Source: [Leptolyngbya] sp. PCC 7376 (GTDB lineage: Bacteria; Cyanobacteriota; Cyanobacteriia; Cyanobacteriales; MRBY01). Taken from it: a stretch of DNA of 64,000 nt. The stretch covers positions 1,348,036 through 1,412,035 of the forward strand of contig NC_019683.1 of assembly GCF_000316605.1 (NCBI RefSeq), read 5' to 3'. How positions within the stretch are numbered: position 1 is the stretch's first letter; each line of letters opens with the position of its first letter. The notes beneath the pieces are model-generated. The model searched no databases. It worked only from the letters and a program-made list of their open reading frames with translations, and had not been told where the DNA came from. Made by a program: the position numbers and the translations under genes. Shown piece by piece: positions 17,447 to 27,386 of the stretch.

Positions 17447-18904
17447 ATGAACCTTCAGGCTCTTAGAGAGATTTCTGATCCTAACTTGCGCAATACTATC
17501 CATGGTTATGCCCAGGCCCTGGAGCAATTTAGTGCATTAGCGAAGGAGCCATCTATACATAATATTTTTCAGCTATTGTTGCGGCGTGATGCGGTGGATC
17601 GGAGTTTACATCAAACCACAAAAATTTCCTTAGCAGAGCAATCAACTTGTCTTGCCTTTATTAATCATCTCGATAATCGTCTCAAACAACAGGCCGATAA
17701 CATTACTGAGAATGGCAAATTAGAAGAATGTCGCCAAAGCCGGAGACCCTCAGAAACGGATTGGTGGTGGTGGTTAGAGCCATATATTTCAGAAGCGACG
17801 ATTCATAAATATGACCGCTTTGATTGGGTGTGGAATGTTGGCAGTTGTCTATGTTTGATTATTGCGACGTCGTTTCTCACCGCAACCATCCAAGCATTTT
17901 CGATTGTGGGTGGGTTTGATATTTTGCAACTATTTAGCACCCTGTCCCAAGCAACGGGATTGGTGTTGATTGCTGGCGGAACACTCACCGATAAAGGTCA
18001 CCGCATTGTGAAACAAACTCTGCGGCGGTTTAATATCCCGAGTTATTTCCATGCGGAGGTGATTTTGGGTGGAGCAGTTCTGATGCTCATCATCTCGTTC
18101 GCGGTGAATCAATCTTTGCCAATTTTCGCGCAGCACTATTATCGGCAAGGGTTAGCGGCACAGGAGAACGGTAATCTATATGTCGCGATTCAGCATTATA
18201 AAGAGGCGATCGCCTTTAATTCTGGTAGTACAGCTCCGCATACTCGTCTGGCGCAGGTCTACCAAAATCTCGAACGGTTTGCAGAGGCAGAGAAAGAATA
18301 TAAAGATGGCGTCCTAAAAGGCGATGTGGAATCCATCAATGGCCTTGGCACATTGATTTTGGCGGTATTGGCAGAGGGCGATGAAGCGTCTGAACAGGGA
18401 TTATTTAGTGAGCTGCTGGATGCGGAAGTTTTATTTCGGATTGGTCTCAATAAAGTGGATCCCAACAATAAACAGTTGGAATCCCAGCTTCACACCAACC
18501 TCGGGATTACGCTCCTAAAACGAGCCGTTGCCGAGCGTGATCCAGAAAAAACGCAGGATGAACTAATTTTGGACTCTGACGCTGACCATGAAATCCTATT
18601 TGCCGATGCCCGCCACCATCTCACCAAAGCCATTGATCTAGAGAAAAACTTGATTGCAACTCAAGCAGAAAGCTTTCCCGGTCAAGGCATGGCATTTTGT
18701 TTTTTAGCTGCATTAGACGTAGCGGAAGGGCGGCCTAACGAAGGCGCACAATCGTGGCAATATTGTCAGGAAAGTGCCTATCCAGCCTCCATTGAGCAAT
18801 ATGAGGATGTGATGCGCCTGGGTGGTAAAGGCGTCAATATGCACCTCAATACCGAGCATCTTTTGGAGAGTGGTTTTAAACCTGACCACCACGGCTCCCA
18901 TTAA
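17447..18904 (+). CDS. Membrane-anchored TPR protein
   Basis: The cytosolic N-terminal ~120 residues end in an unusual run of Trp (ETDWWWWLEPY). Two hydrophobic helices follow around residues 135-185 and a third near 210-225. Then come TPR repeats, for example HYYRQGLAAQENGNLYVAIQHYKEAIAFN and ARHHLTKAIDLEKN. The TTG start at 17435 is less likely than ATG 17447. The architecture (helical N-domain, aromatic stretch, membrane helices, TPR) is shared with the gene at 21494-23773. The function is unknown. Confidence 0.7.
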   Translation: MNLQALREISDPNLRNTIHGYAQALEQFSALAKEPSIHNIFQLLLRRDAVDRSLHQTTKISLAEQSTCLAFINHLDNRLKQQADNITENGKLEECRQSRRPSETDWWWWLEPYISEATIHKYDRFDWVWNVGSCLCLIIATSFLTATIQAFSIVGGFDILQLFSTLSQATGLVLIAGGTLTDKGHRIVKQTLRRFNIPSYFHAEVILGGAVLMLIISFAVNQSLPIFAQHYYRQGLAAQENGNLYVAIQHYKEAIAFNSGSTAPHTRLAQVYQNLERFAEAEKEYKDGVLKGDVESINGLGTLILAVLAEGDEASEQGLFSELLDAEVLFRIGLNKVDPNNKQLESQLHTNLGITLLKRAVAERDPEKTQDELILDSDADHEILFADARHHLTKAIDLEKNLIATQAESFPGQGMAFCFLAALDVAEGRPNEGAQSWQYCQESAYPASIEQYEDVMRLGGKGVNMHLNTEHLLESGFKPDHHGSH

Positions 18905-18916
18905 TTTTGGGTTGAG

Positions 18917-21382
18917 TTAATCGAGGGTGCCACGGGTAACACCGAGCTGATTTTGGAGTTTGAGGGCTTTCCAAAGTTTTGCACCAGAAATCTCGCCAGC
19001 CAAGAGTTTTTGATATTGGTCAATGGTTTGCAACACTTGTTTGGGCGACTCATCCACAAATTCGAGGCGGAAATGACGCACTCCCAAATCAATAAAATGC
19101 TGCACATATTCAGCGCCGGTTTGGGCTGTGCCATTAAATACGGTATTACGACATTCCGCATCCGCAACTAAGACATGCTCTGCGCCGGTGCGATCCCGGA
19201 GTTTCACCTCATGTTTTTCGCAGGGGCGGCCACAATCGCGGAAATCTTTGCCTTCAGAGAGGAATGTACAAAATACGCAGTGCTCCATGTGGAACATTGG
19301 CATGTGCTGGTGAATGGTGATTTCAAACCATTCTGGTGGCGCATTTTTGAGGAGTGCGTCGAGCTGCTGCACATTCAGATCGTAGGATGCCGTGAGTCTT
19401 TCGAGGGGATAGTTGCGTTTGAAAAAGTTGGCGGTCAGGGGATTCGCAATATTCAACGAAAAGTCAGCGGTAAGGCGATCGCCTTCAAAGAATTTCAGAT
19501 GATCATAGTTGCGAGCGAGATAACCATCGGCGTTGCTCTTACGAACTTTTTCAAGCACATAATTTTCGAGTGGTTTTGTAATGCGAGGCGGTGCAACCCA
19601 AATCTCCGGAGCATGGGCAGCTTGCTTGGTGATTTCTACCGCTTGGCGATAAATATTGGAATCTTCAAATTCGCAGTAGATGGTTGCAATGTCAGTTTTG
19701 AGCACTGCTTCCAGCTGATTCATATGCCGCACAAGGGCGATCGCCTGAGGTTTTTGAGCTTGGGAAGACTTAGCTTCTGGCAATAATTCCCGGTGGGATG
19801 CAGTCGCATGGAGTTGCCAACGTTTTGGTTTTGCACGCAATTCATCAAGCTGACTGACTAATTCCCGACGCACCCGATTAATTTCACTGACAGGCAACAT
19901 CACTTCGCCTTGCAAGTGGTTGTGCAACTCTCCCAACTCAAATGGTGTGTTGCCTAATCGCCCAAATTGTTTTTGTAAAAATGCCGTGGTGAGGGGCTTT
20001 TTCTCTGCGGTTTCGAGTGCGATGTCAGAGTCAACTTGCACAACATTGCCCTGACCATCACAGGCGATCGCCGTCAGTTTTTCACCGACTAACCCATGAA
20101 TTTCAAAATCTAACGGCCGATGATATTGAATCTTTTCTCCCGCAAAACTCTGACGCAATTTTTTGTCGAGCTCTGGATCGTTTGTTTTCCAGAGGCGATC
20201 GCCGACCCGCACCCGTCGCAACTCAATATCCCGTCTCCCAAACGTAATTAGTGTGTCGTGACCCTTACGATCCACTGCATAAACTCGCCCACCTTCCTCT
20301 CTGCCACCGGGTCTGCCCGCATCGAAAACAACACCATCACCCGCTTTTAGAGGCGCTTGCAATCGCACTAAAACTTGTTTGTCGCGCTTATCCCGAATTT
20401 GTGCCACTTCGCCGAGATAGACACCCCGCTTCTTACCAAATCTTGCGTGCACCAACGCCTGATTATCGATACCGTCTAGCCACCCGGTATACAGACCCCG
20501 CGAAAATGCCATCTCTAATTGATAGCGATCGCCCCTCTGCACTTCCTGCTCCAAACCGCGCGTAATATTATCAATCGCCTGTCGATAAACCTGCGTCACA
20601 CTCGCCACATATTCTGGGGTTTTGAGACGGCCTTCAATTTTTAGAGAAACAACTCCCGACTTAATCAGCTCCGGTAAAATAGGCAATCCCGCTAAATCCT
20701 GCGGACTAAGTAAATAGCGGCGATCGCCTAGTTCCATTTCCTTGCCATCGACAATGAGGTCATAGGGCATCCGACAAGCCTGCGCACATTCGCCGCGATT
20801 CGCAGAACGTCCCCCCAGCGATTCACTCGTGAGACATTGCCCCGAATAGGCCACACATAATGCGCCATGGACAAAAACCTCTAACGGCATTTCAACATGG
20901 CGATCGCCCAATTGCTGCTGAATTTTATTGATTTCCTTGATGGAGGTTTCCCGTGCAAGCACCACAAGATGGCAACCGACATCCTTTGCAAACTCGACGC
21001 CAACACTGCTCGCGACCGTCATCTGCGTAGAGCCATGAATCGGAAAATCAGGCGACAAATGCCGAATCAGTTTGCACAATCCCACATCCTGTACGATCGC
21101 CGCATCGACCCCCGCCGCAATAATTGATCGCAGATAATTTTCCACATCCGCTAATTCCGATGTGAAAACCAGCGTATTTAAAGTGACATAACCCTTTATG
21201 CCACGCCGATGCAGAAATGCCATTAACTCCGGCAAATCTGCTTCCGTAAAATTGTGGGCGCGCATCCTAGCATTAAAGCGATCTAAACCAAAGTAAATCG
21301 CATCTGCACCATTCTCCACTGCTGCCTTCGCACATTCCCATGTTCCCGCTGGTGCCAGCAATTCAGGATTTTTAGACATCAT
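18917..21382 (-). CDS. U32-family peptidase / RlhA-like protein
   Basis: U32 proteins were first named as collagenase-like peptidases; several are now known as RNA-hydroxylation or cofactor enzymes (RlhA, TrhP, UbiU/V) with an Fe-S cluster. This 821-residue copy starts ELLAPAGTWECAKAAVENGADAIYFG and carries the signature SESLGGRSANRGECAQACRMPY with clustered Cys. A DUF3656-like middle region and a C-terminal U32-like segment (HCVFCTFLSEGKDFRDCGRPC) follow. This arrangement fits the RlhA-type long form. It is convergent with the TPR gene at 17447-18904, with 12 nt between stops. Confidence 0.85.
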   Translation of the reverse strand: MMSKNPELLAPAGTWECAKAAVENGADAIYFGLDRFNARMRAHNFTEADLPELMAFLHRRGIKGYVTLNTLVFTSELADVENYLRSIIAAGVDAAIVQDVGLCKLIRHLSPDFPIHGSTQMTVASSVGVEFAKDVGCHLVVLARETSIKEINKIQQQLGDRHVEMPLEVFVHGALCVAYSGQCLTSESLGGRSANRGECAQACRMPYDLIVDGKEMELGDRRYLLSPQDLAGLPILPELIKSGVVSLKIEGRLKTPEYVASVTQVYRQAIDNITRGLEQEVQRGDRYQLEMAFSRGLYTGWLDGIDNQALVHARFGKKRGVYLGEVAQIRDKRDKQVLVRLQAPLKAGDGVVFDAGRPGGREEGGRVYAVDRKGHDTLITFGRRDIELRRVRVGDRLWKTNDPELDKKLRQSFAGEKIQYHRPLDFEIHGLVGEKLTAIACDGQGNVVQVDSDIALETAEKKPLTTAFLQKQFGRLGNTPFELGELHNHLQGEVMLPVSEINRVRRELVSQLDELRAKPKRWQLHATASHRELLPEAKSSQAQKPQAIALVRHMNQLEAVLKTDIATIYCEFEDSNIYRQAVEITKQAAHAPEIWVAPPRITKPLENYVLEKVRKSNADGYLARNYDHLKFFEGDRLTADFSLNIANPLTANFFKRNYPLERLTASYDLNVQQLDALLKNAPPEWFEITIHQHMPMFHMEHCVFCTFLSEGKDFRDCGRPCEKHEVKLRDRTGAEHVLVADAECRNTVFNGTAQTGAEYVQHFIDLGVRHFRLEFVDESPKQVLQTIDQYQKLLAGEISGAKLWKALKLQNQLGVTRGTLD

Positions 21383-21493
21383 TGGCCAATAAAAAAAGAT
21401 ACTGATATTGTAGTCACATGCTTTTGTGAAAATGTATATGGCTTAAACTATGCAGCTATTTAGACATTGTGAGAGTCCTAACTGAAGCATCAA

Positions 21494-23773
21494 CTAACTC
21501 GGATTTTTGGGGAAACCTGGCACTCTTCGAAGTTGATAAATAATATTAGCTTCGTAAGGTTCGAGGGATGAAATAGGACGATTATCATCGCCATAACATA
21601 CGCTACCAACAAGTTGTTCTTCTAATTTCGCGTATATCTTATCAAATAAGTTGTCAATGACTTTTCCTATCAAAGCTTCTTTCTCTTTCTCTATACTAAT
21701 ATCTTTTTGATCTCCCTCAGGCAAAGACTTATCTATGCCCAAAACTTGAGATATCTCCTGATTTAATGAGATATCTGGCTTTTGTATTAAAAATTTATCA
21801 GTCTTTTCTTCACCAAGAACCTCATAAACAAATTGGGAAAATCGATAAAAACAAAGAGAAGAAGAATTTGCAGAAAGTTCAAGACCTTTAGGGAGAGACC
21901 TTGCTCTTGTCTTATATGTGTCTCTTAAAGCCTTTAATATCTGTTCCCATCTTTCATCATTAAAGGGTAAAGAAACTTTTTGAAAAAACAAAGTGATTTC
22001 TCTTTTGATTGGGTCATCATCATCAAGTTTCAAACTTAAACTCTGAGTTGTATCTAGTGACTTTGCCAACTTCAAGTGCAGAAGCTTTTCCTGCAATATC
22101 TCGTTACCTCTAGTATTCCAAAACATAGACTCATTAACTAGTGCAATAAAAAAGTTTAATGGTCCTCCAGTGACTGTTTCTTTGAGGATTGTTCTGTTTT
22201 CTGTGGTAGGATTATGCTCAGATTTTATATCTTTAATTTTAGTGTTTTTCTGCAATCCAAGAAGTGAGTAGAGACCAGTAGTAAAACGTTGATTTATTAA
22301 TGTATTTCTGTACTTTAAAAATAGATCTAAATATTCTATAATTGTTGATAGGTTCTTGATATCTTGACAACTTTGTAGATTAGCAAGATCCTTGAAGTCT
22401 TCTTCATTAGACAAGAGTGACTGTTCATATATATATAGTCTGTAATCATCTAATTTACTCAGTCTATCTGCCTGCTGTGTTTTATTAGAATGATTTGTCT
22501 GGGTTTCATCTAAGTAGTTAACTACACAGATTGATTGCTCACTACTATATTTACCCATCGGCGAAAAAATTCTTGCAAAGCTACTATAATTTCCTGCGGC
22601 AGTATCTAATAAATATTTTGCTGATGTCAAATTATTATTTATTTCTTCTTGCTTGAGATAAGAAATTTTTCCTTCAGCTGAGATCGAGGGAACTCCATAA
22701 CCATCTATGATATAAATTTTTGCCAAAGAAGTTAGATAATCTGTATAAAACAAGCCAGATTTATTACTTTCTAATGCAATTGCTTTTTGGAAATATTCTT
22801 GAGCCTTATTTAGATTCAGCATTTTGTAATAAGTTTTACCAAGCTTAAATAAGATTAATGGATGTTGTTTTGTCTCAAATGAAAAATCGAAGTATTGAGG
22901 AATAGTTTTAAATATATTTTGGCCTGCAAAATTATCTTTATTTAAGTAGGTTGCTGCTTTCTGATATTGTTGTTCTGCTTTTTTGTATTGACCATTAGTA
23001 TATAAACTATCACCTACCCTTAATGCATTTCTTCCCCAGAGAGGTATAAGTAAGATAAATCCCAATAAAAATAAAAGTAGTAAAAAAGAAAAAACAGCGA
23101 TGATCTGCTCGTGATATTCAGCTTTAAGAAATGGAAATTCACGAATGATATTTTTTAGGAAGTCGCTCGTAACTTTGAAAAAGCTTGCAGTGATTGAAAG
23201 AGTGGCAAGCCCAGAAAAAGATAGTGTGAGAATGTCGGTAATTCCGAACCCAAAGCTTTCAATAACAGATATGTTTCTATAAATTATTAAAACTGTAAAA
23301 AAAAGACATATTAGTGTTATGGTTTTGCTTGGTAAATTCAAGAAAATATACCAAGGTTTATCATAAAAAAACTTCCACCAATGTTTTTCTAAACAAGGAT
23401 TAAATTTTATTCTTCTAGAATAAAATTTAACTTTGTCTATTGTTTTTTTGTTGGCTTTATGATCTATTTTGACTTCTGCAATTAGCCTTTGTAAGGCCTG
23501 GTCATTCCTCTCTAATAAGTCAATATTGTGAGGTGACAGATAACTATAAGAACTTAGAGCGTCTTCGACTTTATCTCTATGTCTCAGAACTTGGTAAATG
23601 AGATGCGAAAATTCAACTATATGTTCTTCTAACTCTTTCTTTGATGATGAATTTTGGAGAGGATGATCCTTGTTGTATTTTGATTTAAAAATAGTACTTA
23701 ATCGTGAATTTTCCTCTAAGTAATAACTATATTCATTTAGGAGTTTTGTTAACTCAAGATCATTTTTGTCCAT
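21494..23773 (-). CDS. Large membrane-anchored TPR protein, distant relative of 17447-18904
   Basis: This protein has a cytosolic helical N-domain of ~140 residues and an aromatic stretch (CLEKHWWKFFYDKPWY). Two or more membrane helices follow (LICLFFTVLIIYRN and VFSFLLLLFLLGFILLIPLWG), then TPR-like units (GDSLYTNGQYKKAEQQYQKAATYL, KLGKTYYKMLNLNKAQEYFQKAIAL). The last ~400 residues match nothing I know. ATG 23773 is preferred to the GTG at 23791. The gene is strongly AT-rich and has no HIP1 site in over 2 kb, unlike neighbouring housekeeping genes, which may point to transfer. Confidence 0.72.
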   Translation of the reverse strand: MDKNDLELTKLLNEYSYYLEENSRLSTIFKSKYNKDHPLQNSSSKKELEEHIVEFSHLIYQVLRHRDKVEDALSSYSYLSPHNIDLLERNDQALQRLIAEVKIDHKANKKTIDKVKFYSRRIKFNPCLEKHWWKFFYDKPWYIFLNLPSKTITLICLFFTVLIIYRNISVIESFGFGITDILTLSFSGLATLSITASFFKVTSDFLKNIIREFPFLKAEYHEQIIAVFSFLLLLFLLGFILLIPLWGRNALRVGDSLYTNGQYKKAEQQYQKAATYLNKDNFAGQNIFKTIPQYFDFSFETKQHPLILFKLGKTYYKMLNLNKAQEYFQKAIALESNKSGLFYTDYLTSLAKIYIIDGYGVPSISAEGKISYLKQEEINNNLTSAKYLLDTAAGNYSSFARIFSPMGKYSSEQSICVVNYLDETQTNHSNKTQQADRLSKLDDYRLYIYEQSLLSNEEDFKDLANLQSCQDIKNLSTIIEYLDLFLKYRNTLINQRFTTGLYSLLGLQKNTKIKDIKSEHNPTTENRTILKETVTGGPLNFFIALVNESMFWNTRGNEILQEKLLHLKLAKSLDTTQSLSLKLDDDDPIKREITLFFQKVSLPFNDERWEQILKALRDTYKTRARSLPKGLELSANSSSLCFYRFSQFVYEVLGEEKTDKFLIQKPDISLNQEISQVLGIDKSLPEGDQKDISIEKEKEALIGKVIDNLFDKIYAKLEEQLVGSVCYGDDNRPISSLEPYEANIIYQLRRVPGFPKNPS

Positions 23774-24092
23774 TGTATTGAATGAAAACACTAAAAAAAC
23801 TAGCTAGCCTGTCATATGGATGTGCTTTATTAGATTTAGAAAACGATATTTCACTTAAGTGATGAGGAATTATATCAGATCGGGTAATTCATCTGCCTTT
23901 TTTTGAATTTTCTTTTGAGAGTGTAAGCTTTCTCAATATAAGGATTTGACTTGTTTCTTAAGTCTTCTTGATTAGTTTTATTCTCATCATATGACTTATA
24001 CTTCTGTTATGAAGTTCAGAGTTGACATTGTTTCCTGAAAATATTCTTGTTGTTTATTCTTGACTATGTCTAAATAGTCATCCTGTAACAGC
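23774..24092. other. AT-rich intergenic region
   Basis: About 320 nt between the TPR gene and the GST remnant. I see no ORF, RNA gene or convincing promoter; TTGACA at about 24022 lacks a good -10 at the right distance. Confidence 0.5.
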
Positions 24093-24504
24093 ATGTATGA
24101 AGTGTATGGAGACATTCTCTCCGGCAATTGCTACAAAATAAAACTTCTACTGCAATTTCTAGATATCAAACATCAGTGGATTCATATCAATATTCTCAAG
24201 CAAGAAACTCATACTGAAGCCTTCAAAAAAATGAATTCGAATACAAGGATTTCAGTTGTGAAATTGGACAATGAAAAATATCTCTGGGAATCTAATGCCA
24301 TTCTGAATTATTTTGCTGAGGGGACTTCTTTTCTGACACAAGATCGATCGCTGCATCAAAAAATATTTAGGTCTACCAAAAGAGAGGGAAGCTGAATATC
24401 ACGGGAAACAAGAAGGTGGCCATAAAGCTCTAGGAGTTATGGATAGCCACCTTGCTACCCATAAATTTTTTCTAGGCGATCACCGCAAAATTCCATGCCT
24501 GTAG
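24093..24504 (+). pseudogene. Broken glutathione S-transferase gene
   Basis: The first 90 codons encode a GST thioredoxin-like domain: MYEVYGDILSGNCYKIKLLL, then WESNAILNYFAE with the usual E-S pair. The frame then stops at 24395. In the +1 frame from about 24369 the GST C-domain continues as LGLPKEREAEYHGKQEGGHKALG and MDSHLATHKFFLGD until a stop at 24504. The helix normally joining the two halves (around QWLFFEQY) is absent and the end of the C-domain is missing, so there is a deletion with a frameshift and a premature stop. Confidence 0.8.
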
Positions 24505-24811
24505 ATATTTTTCTGGATGCCAAATACTCACGAATATTAGATAGTTCTAGCTTCTACCTAAAGTTTGGCACAGTATTTATCGATAAAAGATATTTGGGCT
24601 GTATAGAGATATCCCACAGAGAAAGATAGCTTTTCTTGCAAGTTTACAAATACTGCATAGCATTTTTTTACAATATTGAAGAAGTCGTAGTGCCAGAATA
24701 ATTAGTCTTACAAAGAAATTATGATGACTAATCTCTTCCCAGACAATAGAAAAAGATGCGATAGATTTATTTTCTATAGGCTCTTATGCTAGCTGAATTG
24801 AGATACAGAAT
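24505..24811. other. Intergenic region after the GST remnant
   Basis: About 310 AT-rich nt with no frame or structure I can support. It may contain further decayed sequence of the GST gene, but I could not recognise any. Confidence 0.45.
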
Positions 24812-25276
24812 ATGATTAAACTTGGATTGCTCTGGACAGGATATCTGATTCTTAGTTTCGTAATATTTTTGCTTGCTTCTTTTACGATTAATGGCTGGAT
24901 TGTCTATATTTTTGTATTGCTTCCTCTTTATGGACTCATCTTATTGTTTGGCTGGTTACGTCTCCTAAAACACCGAAATGAAAGGGCGCAGTTTAGTCAT
25001 GGTAGATGGCTCACTGTAATTGTCTTACAAATCGCTGTCTTGCTCACCTCTCCTGGAAACTGCTATATGGCGAATCAAGGCGCAAGATGTTATTCAAATT
25101 TCCAAATATTATTTGATAATGTACCTCAATCTGGCATGGTACTAAATGCACCTCATTGGATAATCGTAGAAGATTCTTTTTATGGGTTTGTTTTGGCCTA
25201 TTGTGTTGCCTTGATAATAGGTGTATGGAGTACTAAATTCAAAACTGATCGCGAAAATAATCTTGACCTAGAATAA
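24812..25276 (+). CDS. Small four-helix membrane protein of unknown function
   Basis: This 154-residue protein has hydrophobic helices at about 3-25, 30-50, 67-85 and 120-140, and a loop with two Cys (NCYMANQGARCYSN) that would face outside. The tail is charged (KFKTDRENNLDLE). I recognise no family. It follows the GST remnant in an AT-rich region. Confidence 0.6.
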   Translation: MIKLGLLWTGYLILSFVIFLLASFTINGWIVYIFVLLPLYGLILLFGWLRLLKHRNERAQFSHGRWLTVIVLQIAVLLTSPGNCYMANQGARCYSNFQILFDNVPQSGMVLNAPHWIIVEDSFYGFVLAYCVALIIGVWSTKFKTDRENNLDLE

Positions 25277-25425
25277 TCTTTGATTATTTAGGCTTGACTG
25301 TTGTCTGAATACAAGATTTTATTTGAAGTTATTTATTTGCTGACTTGAGAATTTCTAAATAATTAAATCAAGTGGTGATCGCTTAAATGAAGACTACTTT
25401 TTTTCGTTGATGTAGAGAGAAATGC

Positions 25426-25456
25426 AAAAAAGAGGACGCTTCTAGCAGAAGCATCC
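25426..25456 (-). terminator. Rho-independent terminator of the 49-residue gene
   Basis: On the minus strand GGATGCTTCT, loop GCT, AGAAGCGTCC (25434-25456) forms a 10-bp stem with one mismatch. TCTTTTTT follows at about 25426-25433. It lies ~80 nt past the stop at 25534. Confidence 0.75.
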
Positions 25457-25533
25457 CCAGGCGCAAGTAGAGAAATTGAAGTGATCGGAAAAATGAATTG
25501 AGATTGAAGTCGGCTAGAACCAAAAATTGCAGT

Positions 25534-25683
25534 TTAGTACTGCTTTAGATATTCTCTAGCCTCTTTGCAGTCAATACTATCGGCCTTCCCTTGTTCTAAG
25601 GCCTGTTGCTTGAGAACTTGTCTTGCCCATACTCGTTGCATCGCATTGAGTGTACCGTTCCGTTGTTTATCACGAATTGCCAT
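25534..25683 (-). CDS. 49-residue basic small protein
   Basis: This short gene begins MAIRDKQRNGTLNAMQRVW and ends KEAREYLKQY, and is rich in Lys, Arg and Gln. An AAGGAG ribosome binding site lies 10 nt before the ATG, and a good terminator lies downstream at 25426-25456. These signals together make it a convincing monocistronic gene despite its size. It is amphipathic and helical by composition. I do not recognise the family and assign no function. Confidence 0.75.
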   Translation of the reverse strand: MAIRDKQRNGTLNAMQRVWARQVLKQQALEQGKADSIDCKEAREYLKQY

Positions 25684-25858
25684 GGTTATTACGCTCCTTG
25701 TGTAAGTTCGAAATACAAAACTGTATCAATCGCTACATTATTTATAGCATTTTCATAACTTAAACCGCTACCTTCTCAACAGATCTCAATAAATCTGAGG
25801 TGAGTAATGCAATGCTTCTCTCTATGATTAAGGCGGATCAACGGGGATATATTAGACG

Positions 25859-26491
25859 ATGGGAAATATTCTGAAAGCTTATCTGGCCAAACAACTAGGA
25901 CATCCCTCTGGCTGGTTTGGTCAAATGATCTTACGTCTTCTAAATCGTAGTAATGAGACGATGAACAGATTGACCTTTCAACAACTTACTCTTGCAAAGA
26001 ATCAACATGTTTTAGAGATTGGTTTTGGTGGTGGTGAGCTCATCCAACGTTGTTTAATATCAGATTATTGGCCTGAAATTTCAGCCGTGGATCCAGCAAT
26101 CACCGCTATTAGTTTTGCAGAGAAGCGCTTTAGGAATGAATTAGACTCTGGACGATTGCAAATATCTCAAGCCTCTGGTGAAAATCTCCCATTTTCTGAT
26201 GAATTTTTTGATCGCATTGCAACAGTGAATACTTTGTATTTTTGGTCAGAACCAAAACAGGTATTAGCGTCCTGTTATCGAGTATTGAAACCAGCTGGAA
26301 AATTGGTGATTACCTATAACAACAAAACCTTTCTTGAAAAGACAGGTGCGACCAATTATGGCTTTCAAGCTTATGCTCCTGATGAAGTGCAAGTAATGTT
26401 AAAGGTTGCAGGATTTCAAGATATCCAAACGGTTGTGGAAGACAGCCCCTATGATGGCCAGTTTTTCTGTACCTCTGGCTCTAAAAACTGA
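25859..26491 (+). CDS. Class I SAM-dependent methyltransferase
   Basis: This 210-residue protein has motif I VLEIGFGGGE (residues ~51-60), an acidic motif II AVDPA, motif IV-like SDEFFDRIATVNTLYFW and post-motif RVLKPAGKLVITY, in the ubiE/type-11 methyltransferase order. The substrate is not readable from sequence; small-molecule methylation is likely. It converges with scpA, with 4 nt between stops. Confidence 0.87.
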   Translation: MGNILKAYLAKQLGHPSGWFGQMILRLLNRSNETMNRLTFQQLTLAKNQHVLEIGFGGGELIQRCLISDYWPEISAVDPAITAISFAEKRFRNELDSGRLQISQASGENLPFSDEFFDRIATVNTLYFWSEPKQVLASCYRVLKPAGKLVITYNNKTFLEKTGATNYGFQAYAPDEVQVMLKVAGFQDIQTVVEDSPYDGQFFCTSGSKN

Positions 26492-26495
26492 AATT

Positions 26496-27350
26496 TCAGG
26501 ACGCTATAGTTGTGGCGATCGCCTTGCCATTTGTTTCTGTTGCAGCTGGCAGTTCAGGATAAATCGGTCGCACCAGAACCGGTTTGTAAAAATCTTCCTG
26601 CAACAGTTCCACTTTGGATTGAGCGGAAAGCAATAGCAAGGCCCAAAAGATACCTACTTTTTCATGGCGGTGTTGTTGGCGCGTAATTTCTTCAGGAAAA
26701 AATTCGTTTGCTTCTTTGTATTCGAGCCATTGGGTCACCACGTCGTTGAGCTCAAAGACAGCTGTTGTTTCGTGAGCATTGGGTGATTTCGTATGGAAAA
26801 ACTGCTCAAGTTGTGCTGCCAGCTCCGTCAAATTCTCATCGTGGGCAAGCTGGGTAATCTGTTTGATCGCCGCCTTTGTCGACATTTTGCGAGGACGTTT
26901 AACCCGTTTTTTGGGGACATGATCCTCGATCTCATTAGCGATCTGCTGAATCTGAACGATAAATTCTTGGAGCGTGACCCGGCGGCGTTTTGGTGGAGGT
27001 GCGGAGGCACGGCGACGGATATGTTTTTCTAACTTGAGCGGTAAACGTCGACCATCGTTATCATCCCAATCGTCAAGGAATTCGTCCTCTTGTAGCTCTT
27101 CTTCAATAGCCGTCAAACTTTCTAAAGTATCGGCCTTCAGCAAAACTAATTTCGAAGCCCAGAGAAAGGTTTGGCCTGATTGCGGTAAGTCCAAATCGGC
27201 GGCGACAAGTTCATTTGGCTCGCCAGTTAAACCCAATTCACTCAAAAACTGATCGATGACATCAATCACCTGTACATCCCATGGATCAATCTCTCCATCT
27301 TGGGCAAGGTTAATCAGGGTGGCGATCGCCTCTTGAGCTTTATTGGCCAT
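26496..27350 (-). CDS. scpA: Segregation and condensation protein A
   Basis: ScpA is the kleisin that bridges the SMC dimer in chromosome condensation. This 284-residue protein has the N-terminal SMC-binding domain (IATLINLAQDGEIDPWDVQVIDVIDQFL). The central acidic linker (EEELQEDEFLDDWDDND) and helical part (KLVLLKADTLES, VTLQEFIVQIQQIANEIE) follow. The winged-helix end is EKVGIFWALLLLSAQSKVELLQEDFYKPVLVR. The partner scpB is not in the window. LapA lies 36 nt upstream on the same strand. Confidence 0.92.
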   Translation of the reverse strand: MANKAQEAIATLINLAQDGEIDPWDVQVIDVIDQFLSELGLTGEPNELVAADLDLPQSGQTFLWASKLVLLKADTLESLTAIEEELQEDEFLDDWDDNDGRRLPLKLEKHIRRRASAPPPKRRRVTLQEFIVQIQQIANEIEDHVPKKRVKRPRKMSTKAAIKQITQLAHDENLTELAAQLEQFFHTKSPNAHETTAVFELNDVVTQWLEYKEANEFFPEEITRQQHRHEKVGIFWALLLLSAQSKVELLQEDFYKPVLVRPIYPELPAATETNGKAIATTIAS

Positions 27351-27386
27351 AGACTTCTTTGAAACTTTTGATGATATTAGCTGATA

